A stretch of 64,000 nt of DNA from Flagellimonas profundi (GTDB taxonomy: Bacteria; Bacteroidota; Bacteroidia; Flavobacteriales; Flavobacteriaceae). The stretch spans positions 343,261 through 407,260 of the forward strand of contig NZ_JAFLNM010000003.1 of the NCBI RefSeq assembly GCF_017313275.1, in the 5' to 3' direction. Below the pieces are notes generated by a model, which worked only from the letters and a program-made list of their open reading frames with translations, was not told the DNA's origin and ran no database searches. Shown one piece after another: positions 25,812 through 35,787 of the stretch; position 1 is the stretch's first letter, and each line of letters opens with the position of its first letter. Position numbers and translations under genes: made by a program.

Positions 25812-27305
25812 ATGAAAAAGTTTTATGCCTTACTTCCATTTTTAGGCTTATTCTTGATTGCATGCGAAGATGACACCCCAATAGTTGAAACTCCCGAACC
25901 AACTCCCGAATACACAGCCGGCTCTGCGGATTTCAGCAAATATGTGGCTGTGGGTAGCTCTCTTACTGCAGGGTACTCCGACAATGCTCTTTTTATTGCA
26001 GGCCAGGAAGCATCATTTCCCAATATGTTGGCCAGTAATTTCGCACTAGTTGGCGGAGGGGATTTTTCGATTCCTTTTATGGCGGACAATTTGGGCGGCA
26101 TGACATTGGGAGGAAACCAAATTACAGACAATAGATTAATTCTGTCTTTTCTTGGTGAAAGCCCTGCTCCCGTACCAGTTTCAGGAACACCGACCACTGA
26201 GGTCTCCAACAAATTATCTGGCCCTTTTAACAATATGGGAGTGCCAGGCACAAAAAGTTATGAATTATTGGCACCGGGATATGGAAGCGTGGCCGGCGTT
26301 GCAATGGGCACAGCCAACCCTTATTTCGCTAGGTTTTCATCATCTGAATCTACTAGAATAGTTGATGATGCTGCATCACAAGGTGCTACTTTTTTCACTT
26401 TATGGGCAGGCTCCAATGACATCCTACTTTATGCTGTAGGAGGAGGCACCGGCGTTAATCAAGAAGGAAACCCTGACGCAACCACCTATGCTAGGGAAGA
26501 TATCACAGACCCAACCCTTTTTGCAGGTGCAATCAACGGCGTATTGGGTGCTATGACCGCTAATGGAGCCAAAGGTGTTATTGCCAATCTACCCAATTTA
26601 ACAGATTTACCTTATTTCACAACGGTACCACACAACCCAATTCCTTTGGATGAAGCAACTGCAGCCTATTTAAACAGCATGGAAGCCTATGGTGCCTACA
26701 ATGCAGGTTTGATGCAATTGCAGGGACTTGGCCTTATTTCAGAGGAGGAAGTGGCAAAACGAACTATCTCTTTTTCTGCTGGTGAGGGAAATGCTGTTGT
26801 GATTTTGGACGAAGACCTTACGGACTTAAGCGCTTATGGATTGGATAATATGAGACAAGCTACGGCAGATGACCTTTTGGTACTTACAGCTAGCTCTTTT
26901 ATAGGAACCTTGGCCGACCCCAATAACCCAGCTTCGGTCAATGGAGTTGGTGTCCCGTTGGCTGACCAATGGATATTGACACCGGAAGAACAAGCCATTG
27001 TAGAAACCGCATTGAATACCTTTAATCAAACCATCGCTGGTTTGGCTACCTCTTACGACCTTGCATTTGTTGATGCCAATGCATTGTTGAGTAACCTGAA
27101 CACCAATGGCGTACAACTAAGTGACGGTAGTGTTGTTACCGCAGAATTTGCTACTGGAGGAGGATTTTCCTTAGATGGTGTTCACCCAGCACCAAGAGGT
27201 TATGCTATTGTCGCCAATGCTTTCATTGATGCCATCAATGCAAAATACAATTCGAATTTGCCCGGCGTTAATCCATTGGATTACACCGGACTCTATATTG
27301 ACTAA
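25812..27305 (+). CDS. SGNH/GDSL-family hydrolase lipoprotein
   Basis: 497 residues. The signal peptide MKKFYALLPFLGLFLIAC has a lipobox Cys18. SGNH blocks are visible: block I reads VAVGSSLTAGYSD (GSSL in place of GDSL, keeping the Ser nucleophile), block III is LWAGSNDILLYA, and block V is SLDGVHPAPRGYAI with the Asp-His pair near residue 455. It is probably an outer-membrane-anchored esterase or lipase. In many flavobacteria such a gene stands beside a FadL-type fatty-acid channel; none is present here. The palindrome it shares with etfBA points towards fatty-acid breakdown. The family is longer than ordinary GDSL lipases because of insertions between blocks. Confidence 0.88.
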   Translation: MKKFYALLPFLGLFLIACEDDTPIVETPEPTPEYTAGSADFSKYVAVGSSLTAGYSDNALFIAGQEASFPNMLASNFALVGGGDFSIPFMADNLGGMTLGGNQITDNRLILSFLGESPAPVPVSGTPTTEVSNKLSGPFNNMGVPGTKSYELLAPGYGSVAGVAMGTANPYFARFSSSESTRIVDDAASQGATFFTLWAGSNDILLYAVGGGTGVNQEGNPDATTYAREDITDPTLFAGAINGVLGAMTANGAKGVIANLPNLTDLPYFTTVPHNPIPLDEATAAYLNSMEAYGAYNAGLMQLQGLGLISEEEVAKRTISFSAGEGNAVVILDEDLTDLSAYGLDNMRQATADDLLVLTASSFIGTLADPNNPASVNGVGVPLADQWILTPEEQAIVETALNTFNQTIAGLATSYDLAFVDANALLSNLNTNGVQLSDGSVVTAEFATGGGFSLDGVHPAPRGYAIVANAFIDAINAKYNSNLPGVNPLDYTGLYID

Positions 27306-27330
27306 ACAAACATTATTTTTCTTTATCTTA

Positions 27331-27358
27331 AAGGCACCGAAACTCGGTGCCTTTTTTT
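27331..27358 (+). terminator. Intrinsic terminator after the SGNH gene
   Basis: GGCACCGA (27333-27340), loop AAC, TCGGTGCC (27344-27351) and seven T residues: a textbook rho-independent terminator. Confidence 0.92.
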
Positions 27359-27382
27359 ATTCATAAAACCTAAAACATACCC

Positions 27383-27727
27383 ATGAAACTTATTATAAGA
27401 TTATTGTTAAATGCACTCGCTGTTGTCATACTTTCCTATGTATTACCGGGAGTAGGTGTAGATTCAATGCTAACCGCAATAATAGTTGCCATCGTGCTTA
27501 GTGTACTCAACTTTTTGGTAAAACCCATTTTGGTGATTCTAACCCTACCCATTACCGTACTCACCTTGGGTCTTTTTCTTTTGGTGATCAATGCCATTAT
27601 AATTCTGTTGGCCGCAAACCTCATTGACGGGTTTTATGTGAGTGGTTTTTGGTGGGCCATAATTTTCAGTCTACTATTGGCATTTTTGCAAGCCATTTTG
27701 CACTCCATTTTAAAAGAAGACCAATAG
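27383..27727 (+). CDS. Phage-holin-family (four-TM superfamily IV) membrane protein
   Basis: 114 residues, four closely spaced hydrophobic helices (IIRLLLNALAVVILSYVL, MLTAIIVAIVLSVLNFLV, a third around LPITVLTLGLFLLVINAI and a last one at FWWAIIFSLLLAFLQAIL). The FLVKPILVILTLPITVLTLG segment is the hallmark of pfam04020-type proteins. Despite the name, these occur as single chromosomal genes with no phage context, as here, and their role is unknown. Confidence 0.88.
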   Translation: MKLIIRLLLNALAVVILSYVLPGVGVDSMLTAIIVAIVLSVLNFLVKPILVILTLPITVLTLGLFLLVINAIIILLAANLIDGFYVSGFWWAIIFSLLLAFLQAILHSILKEDQ

Positions 27728-27762
27728 AAATCATTTTGTTTGAAAGTCAACGGTTTAAAAAC

Positions 27763-27793
27763 TTGTCAGCAACACAAAAAAGAGTTACTTTTG
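27763..27793 (+). promoter_or_regulatory. Promoter of tig (-33 TTG and -7 TACTTTTG)
   Basis: TTG at 27763-27765 and TACTTTTG at 27786-27793 are separated by 20 bases, fitting the Bacteroidota -33/-7 arrangement, with the tig ATG 33 bases further on. Confidence 0.7.
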
Positions 27794-27826
27794 CATCCCA
27801 TTTTTAGAAAGCAAATTAGGTAGGAA

Positions 27827-29149
27827 ATGAATATAACCAAAGAGCAGATTGACGATCTTAATGCAGTTGTAAAGGTTGCCATAAGCAAAGAAGACTATCA
27901 GGACAAGGTAGAGAAAATCCTAAAGGATTACAGAAAGCAGGCGAACATTCCTGGTTTTAGAAAAGGACAGGTTCCCATGGGGCTTATCAAAAAGCAGTAT
28001 GGCAAAGCTGTTCTGGTAGATGAGGTGAATAAATTGCTACAAGACAATCTAAACAAATACCTTACAGAAGAAAAATTGGATGTTTTGGGCAATCCGCTTC
28101 CAAAACAACAAGACGATTTTGATTGGGAGAAAGAGAATCTTGATTTCGAATTTGAATTGGGCTTGGCTCCAAGTTTCGACGTAAACCTGAAGACCAAAAA
28201 AGCGGTGACCCAATACAAGATTGTAGCCGATAAAAAAATGATCGAGGAGCAAGTAGAGCGTATTCAAAAGCAATACGGAAAATTGATCTCCAAGAATGAA
28301 GTTGGCAAAAAGGATGAAGTTACCGGTTTCTTTGCCAATGAAGAGGAAGAGATCGACCACAAGGCAACCATTGAAATGCACAAAATCAAGAGCAAAAAGG
28401 CTGTTGATGCCCTTGTTGGAAAAAAAGTAGGTGACACTGTTACCCTTGCCACAAAAGGTCTTTTCAAAGAAGATTACTTGCTTCCTGCCGCTTTGGGCAT
28501 TGCAAAAGATAAAGCAGATGGTCTTAAAATCGATGTTACCTTTACCATTGAAGAAATCAATGAAAGGGAACCAGCTGCTTTGGACCAAGAACTTTTTGAC
28601 AAATTGTTCGGTGAAGGTAAAGTAACTTCGGAAAAGGAATTAAAGGACAAGATCAAAGAAGATTCGGAGAAACAGTTTGAGCAGCAAGCCGATCAAAAAT
28701 TGTTGAACGACATCACCGAAAAATTAATCGATGAGACCAAATTCGAGCTTCCTTCCGAGTTTTTGAAAAAGTGGATTCAAATCAGTGGTGAAAATCCATT
28801 GACAGAAGATGAAGCCAAAGAAGAGTTCGAAAAATCAGAAAAGGGGCTTCGTTACCAATTGATCGAAGGTAAGATCATCCAAGAAAACAATCTTCAGGTT
28901 CAGTTTGATGAATTGAAGGAATTCGCCAAAGGATTTATAAAATCCCAAATGGCACAGTACGGCCATATGGATCCAAAAGAAGAAGAACTGGAAAGTGTTG
29001 CCGCCAGAGTGATGAGCAATCAGGACGAAGTAAAAAGATTGTCCGAACAGTTGATGAGCCAAAAACTTTTGGACCTTTATAAAGAAAAGGCCAACCTAAA
29101 GGTGAAGGAAGTCTCTTATGACGACTTCATCAAGGAAGCATACAGCTAA
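27827..29149 (+). CDS. tig: Trigger factor (ribosome-associated chaperone)
   Basis: 440 residues, the normal length. It binds the ribosomal exit tunnel and nascent chains. The N-terminal ribosome-binding signature is present as NIPGFRKGQVPMGLIKKQYG (residues about 39-59). The central peptidyl-prolyl isomerase region is divergent (roughly residues 150-245), as is normal for Bacteroidota trigger factors, and the long helical C-terminal arms follow. It precedes clpP and clpX in the classical tig-clpP-clpX order, but a terminator separates it from clpP. Confidence 0.95.
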   Translation: MNITKEQIDDLNAVVKVAISKEDYQDKVEKILKDYRKQANIPGFRKGQVPMGLIKKQYGKAVLVDEVNKLLQDNLNKYLTEEKLDVLGNPLPKQQDDFDWEKENLDFEFELGLAPSFDVNLKTKKAVTQYKIVADKKMIEEQVERIQKQYGKLISKNEVGKKDEVTGFFANEEEEIDHKATIEMHKIKSKKAVDALVGKKVGDTVTLATKGLFKEDYLLPAALGIAKDKADGLKIDVTFTIEEINEREPAALDQELFDKLFGEGKVTSEKELKDKIKEDSEKQFEQQADQKLLNDITEKLIDETKFELPSEFLKKWIQISGENPLTEDEAKEEFEKSEKGLRYQLIEGKIIQENNLQVQFDELKEFAKGFIKSQMAQYGHMDPKEEELESVAARVMSNQDEVKRLSEQLMSQKLLDLYKEKANLKVKEVSYDDFIKEAYS

Positions 29150-29180
29150 GGCTTCGCTAAAAGAAAATTAAGTATCTTTA

Positions 29181-29218
29181 CGGTGCCGGAACGCTAGTTT
29201 TTCGGCACCTTTTTTTTA
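29181..29218 (+). terminator. Intrinsic terminator after tig
   Basis: GGTGCCG (29182-29188) pairs with CGGCACC (29203-29209), followed by a run of T residues. It divides tig from clpP. Confidence 0.88.
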
Positions 29219-29239
29219 AGATAAATCGAGTCAAATCCT

Positions 29240-29917
29240 ATGGATTACGGAAAAGAATTTAAAAAATACGCTACCCAACATCATGGTATCAACAGTATGT
29301 ACTATGACAAGATCATGAGTACCATGTATCCCATGAACATGACCCCGAACATTATCGAGGAAAGGCAACTGAATGCCGTTGCCATGGATGTTTTCTCCAG
29401 ATTGATGATGGACAGAATTATTTTTATGGGAACCGGGATCAACGATCAGGTAGCCAATATTGTACAGGCACAGTTACTTTTCTTGGAAAGTGCCGATGCC
29501 TCCAAAGACATTCAAATATACATTAACTCCCCAGGGGGAAGTGTATATGCCGGATTGGGCATTTACGACACCATGCAATTTATAAAGCCTGATGTAGCGA
29601 CCATTTGTACGGGTATAGCTGCATCCATGGCAGCCGTATTACTGTGTGCTGGACACGAAGGTAAACGAAGTGGGTTACCTCATTCAAGAGTAATGATCCA
29701 TCAACCACTTTCTGGAGCGCAGGGTCAGGCCAGTGATATTGAAATTGCAGCCCAAGAAGTGCTCAAGATCAAAGACGAACTTTATCAAATAATTTCCAAG
29801 CATACGGGGCAAACTTTCGACAAAGTCTACGAAGACAGTGATCGTGATTTTTGGATGAGGGCGCCAGAAGCCAAAGAATATGGTATGATTGACGAAATAT
29901 TGATCAGAGAAAAGTAA
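29240..29917 (+). CDS. clpP: ATP-dependent Clp protease proteolytic subunit
   Basis: 225 residues. The catalytic Ser129 is in TGIAASMAAVLLCAG, His154 in SRVMIHQPLSG, and the conserved YINSPGGSVYAGLGIYD strand is present. N-terminal residues 1-35 form a somewhat long propeptide region with several methionines. ClpP tetradecamers degrade unfolded proteins delivered by ClpX, encoded next. Confidence 0.97.
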   Translation: MDYGKEFKKYATQHHGINSMYYDKIMSTMYPMNMTPNIIEERQLNAVAMDVFSRLMMDRIIFMGTGINDQVANIVQAQLLFLESADASKDIQIYINSPGGSVYAGLGIYDTMQFIKPDVATICTGIAASMAAVLLCAGHEGKRSGLPHSRVMIHQPLSGAQGQASDIEIAAQEVLKIKDELYQIISKHTGQTFDKVYEDSDRDFWMRAPEAKEYGMIDEILIREK

Positions 29918-30005
29918 GGATTACCACAATTGATTAAAAAACAACCACTTAACACAGAACAAATCCATTTTTTTTACGTTATTGTTGGTTGAAGATTAAA
30001 ATTTT

Positions 30006-31241
30006 ATGGCAAAGGAAAATTTGGAATGTTCTTTTTGTGGAAGGAAAAAACCGGAAACCAATTTATTGATCGCCGGTCTGGATGCGCACATTTGTGATAG
30101 ATGTATAGAACAAGCCCATAGCATTGTAGCAGAGGAGTCCAAACAAACAAAAAATCAGGACCTATCTTCAGAATTGGTTTTGAAAAAACCTATGGAAATC
30201 CACGATTTCCTCGACACTTTTGTGATTGGACAGGAAAGAACCAAAAAAGTAATGTCCGTTGCAGTATACAACCACTATAAAAGATTGTTGCAGCCCAAGG
30301 GCAAGGATGATGATATAGAAATCCAGAAGAGCAACATTGTTATGGTGGGGCAAACCGGTACAGGTAAAACACTTATTGCCAAGACCATTGCCAAAATGCT
30401 CAATGTACCCTTGGCCATTGTGGATGCTACCGTTTTAACAGAAGCCGGTTACGTAGGTGAAGATGTGGAAAGCATTCTGACACGTTTGCTTCAAGCTGCG
30501 GATTACAATTTGGAAAAAGCAGAGCGAGGTATAGTTTTTATTGATGAAATCGACAAGATTGCCCGTAAAAGTGACAATCCTTCCATTACTCGCGATGTTT
30601 CGGGAGAGGGTGTTCAGCAAGGATTATTGAAACTTTTGGAAGGGACAACGGTAAACGTTCCACCTAAAGGTGGACGCAAACACCCAGACCAGAAGTTCAT
30701 CGAGGTAAATACCGAGAACATTTTATTTGTAGCGGGAGGCGCTTTTGATGGTATTGAACGTATCATTACCAAACGCTTGAATATGCAAGCTGTTGGGTAT
30801 AGTGCTTCCAAGGCGGAAGAAAACCTGGACCAAGAAAATATTCTTCAGTACATTATACCAAAAGATCTAAAGGAATTTGGGCTTATTCCAGAAATTATCG
30901 GGAGACTCCCTGTGCTTACCCACATGAATCCTTTGGATGCAAAAACGCTCCGTGCCATTTTAACCGAACCCAAGAATGCCATCATAAAACAATATGAAAA
31001 ACTGTTTGCCATGGATGACATTAAGTTTACCATTACCGATCAGGCATTGGATTATATTGTTGAAAAAGCGGTAGAGTATAAACTTGGGGCACGTGGTTTA
31101 CGCTCGTTGTGCGAAGCCGTATTTACCGATGCCATGTTCTCATTACCAAGTAGTGATGAAACAGAGTTCAAGGTAACCAAAGACTACGCAGAGAAAAAAC
31201 TCTCCTACGAAACGGTCAAAAAGTTAAAAGCAGTTTCTTAA
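30006..31241 (+). CDS. clpX: ATP-dependent Clp protease ATP-binding subunit ClpX
   Basis: 411 residues. The N-terminal zinc-binding domain has four cysteines (Cys8, Cys11, Cys30, Cys33). The AAA+ core has Walker A GQTGTGKT (residues about 115-122), Walker [12 protein letters not shown], and the ClpP-docking IGF-type loop region near [10 protein letters not shown] and the following residues. It unfolds substrates for ClpP. Its stop overlaps the convergent neighbour by four bases. Confidence 0.97.
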   Translation: MAKENLECSFCGRKKPETNLLIAGLDAHICDRCIEQAHSIVAEESKQTKNQDLSSELVLKKPMEIHDFLDTFVIGQERTKKVMSVAVYNHYKRLLQPKGKDDDIEIQKSNIVMVGQTGTGKTLIAKTIAKMLNVPLAIVDATVLTEAGYVGEDVESILTRLLQAADYNLEKAERGIVFIDEIDKIARKSDNPSITRDVSGEGVQQGLLKLLEGTTVNVPPKGGRKHPDQKFIEVNTENILFVAGGAFDGIERIITKRLNMQAVGYSASKAEENLDQENILQYIIPKDLKEFGLIPEIIGRLPVLTHMNPLDAKTLRAILTEPKNAIIKQYEKLFAMDDIKFTITDQALDYIVEKAVEYKLGARGLRSLCEAVFTDAMFSLPSSDETEFKVTKDYAEKKLSYETVKKLKAVS

Positions 31242-31777
31242 ATCACCTTTTTGGTGATGTTTTCCAGTAGTTCTAAACTTATTTCCGAGATAATTTTTTC
31301 GTCGGAGTATAACGTATGTCCAAAATTGGGGACAATTTTAAGATTGGCTCCTACACGTTGGGCCCATTTTAAACTGGGTTTTGATTTATCGCACTCGCCA
31401 TAAATCAATTGTATGTCCGAAACTGCTGTTTCTTCCTCCGTATCTATCCCCGTAGCAGAAATTGCAGTTATGGATTTGGCCGGCAATCCCTTTAAAGATG
31501 CCTTGTAAGCAACCGTTGCACCAGCTCCGAATGCCAAATAATGGGCTTTTTGTGTTTCTTTTTTAATTAGGTTCGAAACAGCTCTGTCAATGCCTTTTTT
31601 TTGAAAGGCCTTATCAATGTTTTCTTCCGAAGAGATGGTAACATCCACATTCCCCAATTGCTGACAATCGTGGAATACGATATCATAATATTGCTGTAAA
31701 TAGCCAAAATATGAGGCTATCCAAAGTCCCTTTTTAGCTCCCCACTTATCTGAAATAACAACAAGTTTCTCTGCCAT
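31238..31777 (-). CDS. Alpha/beta-hydrolase-like protein without the nucleophile Ser
   Basis: 179 residues. The layout resembles a minimal alpha/beta hydrolase: strand [13 protein letters not shown], a would-be elbow [14 protein letters not shown] where the usual GxSxG reads GAGAT, an acid-containing [13 protein letters not shown], and a terminal [11 protein letters not shown] with a His in the expected place. With the nucleophile position replaced by Ala, the protein is probably not a standard esterase. It is convergent with clpX and overlaps its stop by four bases. No signal peptide. Confidence 0.65.
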   Translation of the reverse strand: MAEKLVVISDKWGAKKGLWIASYFGYLQQYYDIVFHDCQQLGNVDVTISSEENIDKAFQKKGIDRAVSNLIKKETQKAHYLAFGAGATVAYKASLKGLPAKSITAISATGIDTEEETAVSDIQLIYGECDKSKPSLKWAQRVGANLKIVPNFGHTLYSDEKIISEISLELLENITKKVI

Positions 31778-31892
31778 GATTTTTTAATGGTTTGGTGTTT
31801 ATTAAAATTTGATAGGGGGAATTTCATCAATAAACGTTGCAAATCCATTTTTATTTGTTCAAAAGAAACGTTTTTACGACGAACGGGATCCA

Positions 31893-31914
31893 TTTACGAA
31901 AACGTTTTCGTAAA
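31893..31914. promoter_or_regulatory. Perfect 22-bp palindrome with AACGTT centre (LacI-type operator form)
   Basis: TTTACGAAAAC and its exact reverse complement meet at a central CG. Two looser AAACGTT copies lie near 31832 and 31866. The site falls in the 175-base gap between the GH3 stop and the start of the hydrolase-like gene. Central-CG dyads of this kind are typical of LacI-family operators; no LacI-type gene is visible in the window. Confidence 0.5.
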
Positions 31915-31953
31915 CTTTCGATGAACATCAATTTTTTAGGATATACTGCTTTA

Positions 31954-33465
31954 TCAAACATTCATTTGGAGTAGTTCCTCAATGCAATCACGCTCATTGG
32001 ACAGTCTTGGTATTTTGTGCTGTCCACCTAATTTGTTCTTGGATTTTAGCCAGTTATGAAACAAATTTTCTCGGGCTATGTGCACTTTTGGCATTTTTAA
32101 AGTAATGTTATTGTAGCGCTTTGCTTCGTAATCGGAATTCAAGGATTTAAGCGCATTGTCCAACATTTCAGTGAAGTATGCAATATCATCAGGTGGTTTC
32201 CTAAACTCAATGATCCATTCGTGTGCTCCCTTTTCCTTTCCGGTCATAAAAATAGGAGCTGCTGTGTAATCCATGATCTCCGCCTCGGTTTTTAGGCATA
32301 CTTGCTTAAGGGCTTCTTCCGCATTTTCAATAATCAATTCTTCACCAAACACATTAATATGATGCTTGGTCCGTCCAGTAATTTTAATACGATATGGATT
32401 TTTGGATGTGAATCGGATGGTATCGCCGATTTTGTATCGCCATAGGCCGGCATTCGTGGTAATGACCATGGCATAGTTTGTCCCTAACTGGACTTCCCAA
32501 AGAGGAATTGCGTGGTCGCCTTCCCCATTTACATCAATCGGGATAAATTCATAAAAAATACCATAGTCCAACATAAGCAATAGCTCATCGGAATTATTTT
32601 GGTCTTGGATTCCAAAAAATCCTTCAGAGGCATTATACGTTTCGTAGTAGTTGAACTTTTTACGGGGCAACAGTTTTTTGTACTGATTTTTATATGGCGT
32701 AAAACTGACTCCTCCATGGAAATACACCTCCAGATTCTCCCAAACCTCAAACAAATGGTTCTTTCCTGTTTTCTCCAAAACCTGGTTGAGCAAAACCAAC
32801 ATCCATGATGGAACACCGGCCAAACTTGTAACGTTCTCACGTATACTTTCCTCAATAATGGCCTCCAATTTGGATTCCCATTCGGTCATTAGCGACACCT
32901 TATTGCTGGGCGTACTGCTATATTCAGCCCATAAGGGCATATTATCGATCAATATAGCGGAGAGATCGCCAAAAAAGGTTCCATTGTCTTCATAGAGTTC
33001 CTTGCTTCCGCCCAATCTAAGACTTTTACCTGTGAACAATTGGGAATTCTCATTGTTGTTCAAGTACAAACACAACAAATCCTTACTGGATTTATAATGG
33101 CAATCCTCCAATGCCTCGGTACTTACGGGAATAAATTTGCTCTTTGCATTGGTGGTACCGCTACTCTTGGCAAACCACTTTATGGAAGTTGGCCAAAACA
33201 AGTTCTGCTCTCCCCTACGCGTTCGCTCGATCAGCGGGGCAATATCCTCATAGGTTACAATGGGCACCCTGTTCCGGAATTCATCATACTTTGGAAGGTC
33301 CTGAAATCCGTACTGTTTCCCGATCATGGTATCTTTGGAAAAGTCCACAAGCTGGCGCAATACCTCATCCTGCACATCCAAAGGATACTTTAAAAAAAGC
33401 TCTATTTGATGGTAGCGCTTTCTTAATAACCAAGAAGCAATGGAGTTGAATAATGGTATTGGCAT
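31954..33465 (-). CDS. GH3-family adenylate-forming protein
   Basis: 503 residues. It matches the GH3 auxin-responsive-promoter family of acyl-acid-amido synthetases: VPIVTYEDIAPLIERTRRGE near residue 70, the ATP-site motif SSGTTNAKSKFIPVS (about 105-119), and later YNASEGFFGIQDQ and GLWRYKIGDTIRF. Plant members join amino acids to hormones; bacterial members of this type are common in Bacteroidota and uncharacterised. It stands alone, divergent from the DUF2797 gene. Confidence 0.9.
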   Translation of the reverse strand: MPIPLFNSIASWLLRKRYHQIELFLKYPLDVQDEVLRQLVDFSKDTMIGKQYGFQDLPKYDEFRNRVPIVTYEDIAPLIERTRRGEQNLFWPTSIKWFAKSSGTTNAKSKFIPVSTEALEDCHYKSSKDLLCLYLNNNENSQLFTGKSLRLGGSKELYEDNGTFFGDLSAILIDNMPLWAEYSSTPSNKVSLMTEWESKLEAIIEESIRENVTSLAGVPSWMLVLLNQVLEKTGKNHLFEVWENLEVYFHGGVSFTPYKNQYKKLLPRKKFNYYETYNASEGFFGIQDQNNSDELLLMLDYGIFYEFIPIDVNGEGDHAIPLWEVQLGTNYAMVITTNAGLWRYKIGDTIRFTSKNPYRIKITGRTKHHINVFGEELIIENAEEALKQVCLKTEAEIMDYTAAPIFMTGKEKGAHEWIIEFRKPPDDIAYFTEMLDNALKSLNSDYEAKRYNNITLKMPKVHIARENLFHNWLKSKNKLGGQHKIPRLSNERDCIEELLQMNV

Positions 33466-33563
33466 TTTAGGTATCTTTAACCAAAGAAATTTAGGTTGGC
33501 GTAACTGCTAAAATAGCTTTTCTAACACTCATTTTCAAATAAGATAAATACATTCATTTTAAT

Positions 33564-34358
33564 ATGTTATACGAAGGAGTCCTGAGAAAGATGCGAACGG
33601 AAATAGGAAACCCCATTCAATATTTTTTGGTTTTCGAGAACGATTTTATCAATATGAACCAAGGGCTGGACAAGGAGCTTCAGATAGATTTCATAAAATA
33701 CCAATGTTTGAACTGCGGAGAGGATAAACCCATATACCGACAAGGGTTTTGTAAATCCTGTTTTTTTGAAACGCCCCGGGCCGGCGACTGGATCATGAAA
33801 CCTGAACTGAGCACTGCCCATTTGGGCAAAGAGGACCGCGACCTTGAGTTTGAAAAAAAGATGCAGCTACAACCACACATTGTATATTTGGCGAATTCCA
33901 GCAATATAAAAGTGGGTGTTACCCGTAAAGCGCAAATACCTACACGTTGGATAGACCAAGGAGCGCATGAAGCCATCGAAATAGTGGAAGTGCCCAACCG
34001 TTATTTAGCAGGTATTACCGAAGTAGCCTTAAAAGAACACGTAAGCGATAAGACCAGTTGGCAAAAAATGCTTAAAAATGATCTGGAGGATGTGGATCTA
34101 GTGGAATGGCGAAACAGGTTGAAATCAAGCATTCCTGACGAGGCCATAGATTATTATTTGAATGATAAGGAAGAAACCCATTTGGAATTTCCCGTATTGC
34201 GCTATCCTGATAAGGTAAAGAGCCTCAATTTGGACAAAACGCCAAGTTACAAAGGTGTACTTAAGGGTATTAAAGGGCAGTATCTTATTTTTGAGGACAA
34301 CACCGTATTTAATGTAAGAGGAAGTGAAGGATATTATGTAGGGATAAATTTTAGCTGA
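33564..34358 (+). CDS. DUF2797 zinc-ribbon protein
   Basis: 264 residues. A zinc-ribbon-like CLNCGEDKPIYRQGFCKSC (about residues 49-67) is followed by HIVYLANSSNIKVGVTRKAQ and RWIDQGAHEAIEIVEVPNRY, the diagnostic parts of DUF2797. The core recalls GIY-YIG-type folds (VYLANSSNIKVGVT), which suggests nucleic-acid contact, but activity is unknown. It is divergent from the GH3 gene with about 100 bases between. Confidence 0.88.
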   Translation: MLYEGVLRKMRTEIGNPIQYFLVFENDFINMNQGLDKELQIDFIKYQCLNCGEDKPIYRQGFCKSCFFETPRAGDWIMKPELSTAHLGKEDRDLEFEKKMQLQPHIVYLANSSNIKVGVTRKAQIPTRWIDQGAHEAIEIVEVPNRYLAGITEVALKEHVSDKTSWQKMLKNDLEDVDLVEWRNRLKSSIPDEAIDYYLNDKEETHLEFPVLRYPDKVKSLNLDKTPSYKGVLKGIKGQYLIFEDNTVFNVRGSEGYYVGINFS

Positions 34359-34407
34359 GTTCTGAGATTCCCGCATATTAACCCTTTAACCTGGACAAAC
34401 ACAGTGC

Positions 34408-35688
34408 ATGAGCAAAAAAATCAAACTTACCGAAGCGATTTCCATTGGAATTGGCGGCATGGTGGGTGGCGGTATTTTTGCCGTATTAGGGTTGGCTGTG
34501 ACTCTCTCCAAAGGTGGAACACCCTTAGCCTTTCTTTTTGCGGGCATATTGGCCCTGATCACCTCTTATAGCTACGTAAAGCTTTCAAAAAAATATGCCG
34601 ACAGGGGCGGAACGGTAAAATTCATCAACCAAGGGTTTGGAAGAACTGTATTTAGTGGTGGTATAAATAATTTGCTTTGGGTCAGTTATATCATTATGCT
34701 GTCGCTGTATGCTTCAGCCTTTGGCTCCTATGCGCCAAACTTGGCCCCAATAACCGGTAACGAACTGGATTTTCATATCTATGCAAGCGCCATCATTGTA
34801 CTGGCTTCCATTATCAATTATTATAGCATCAAGGTAGTGGGCATGATAGAGTCCTATGCGGTAATTATTAAATTGGTTATACTGATTTCCTTTATCGGTG
34901 TCGGTTTGTACGGTTTGATGGGCAACCCCAACCTGGAACAATTATCCCCCGAAAACTGGGAAGCTCCCTTGCAGCTATTGACCGGAGGCATGGTGATTTT
35001 TGTGGCCTATGAAGGTTTTGAACTCATTGCCAATTCAGCTCCGGACATCGAAAATCCACAGAAAAATATTCCCCGAGCATACTATATTTCCATCATTTTC
35101 GTGGTGCTTTTGTACATCATTATAGCAGTGGTCACTGTGGGGTCACTTCCTTTTGATACCATCAAAACTGCGGAAGATTATGTTTTGGCGGAAGCTGCCA
35201 AACCCATGTTAGGGCAAACTGGCTTTACCATTATCACCATTGCCGCCCTCATTTCTACTTTCTCTGCCATTAACGCTTCCATTTATGGCGGAAGCCGGGT
35301 AAGTTATGAAATTGCAGAGGAAGATGAACTTCCGCACCAATTCACCTACCAATTATGGAACCAACCCATTGGGCTGCTTATAACAGCGATGCTAACACTT
35401 GCCCTGACCAACACATTGGAACTGGAAAGTATATCAACAGCGGGGAGTGTTGGTTTCCTATTGGTCTTTGCTATGGTCAACTATGTTGGCTTTAAGCTTT
35501 CAAAGGAGACTAAAGGCTTTAAATCCATTCCCATCGCCGGCTTTGTACTATGCCTGATTGCTATGATAGTATTACTACAGCAACAGTTTTCATCAAACAG
35601 AATGGGTGTTATGGTTGCCATTGCCATTATCGGAAGCTGTTTTTTTATGGAGTACATCTATAAGAAGATGAAAAAGAACGAGGGGTGA
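34408..35688 (+). CDS. APC-family amino-acid permease
   Basis: 426 residues with about 12 membrane helices. The N-terminal KLTEAISIGIGGMVGGGIFA is the APC substrate-site helix, followed by the unwound TM6-type segment GGMVIFVAYEGFELIANSAP and the INASIYGGSRVSYEIAEED region. It probably imports or exchanges amino acids or amines; specificity cannot be read. It is about 100 bases upstream of another carrier in the same orientation. Confidence 0.88.
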   Translation: MSKKIKLTEAISIGIGGMVGGGIFAVLGLAVTLSKGGTPLAFLFAGILALITSYSYVKLSKKYADRGGTVKFINQGFGRTVFSGGINNLLWVSYIIMLSLYASAFGSYAPNLAPITGNELDFHIYASAIIVLASIINYYSIKVVGMIESYAVIIKLVILISFIGVGLYGLMGNPNLEQLSPENWEAPLQLLTGGMVIFVAYEGFELIANSAPDIENPQKNIPRAYYISIIFVVLLYIIIAVVTVGSLPFDTIKTAEDYVLAEAAKPMLGQTGFTIITIAALISTFSAINASIYGGSRVSYEIAEEDELPHQFTYQLWNQPIGLLITAMLTLALTNTLELESISTAGSVGFLLVFAMVNYVGFKLSKETKGFKSIPIAGFVLCLIAMIVLLQQQFSSNRMGVMVAIAIIGSCFFMEYIYKKMKKNEG

Positions 35689-35787
35689 TCTTCTCCGATT
35701 TTTTTTGCGACGACAACTCAATAAAAAAGCTTATTTTCAGTGAGTTATCTGTTTTTACGACCACCAAACCTCTAAAACCAGCCTTAC

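Noticed and set aside
27383..27727. Prophage remnant suggested by the holin-family gene
   Set aside because: The four-TM family is chromosomal in Bacteroidota; there are no other phage genes around it.
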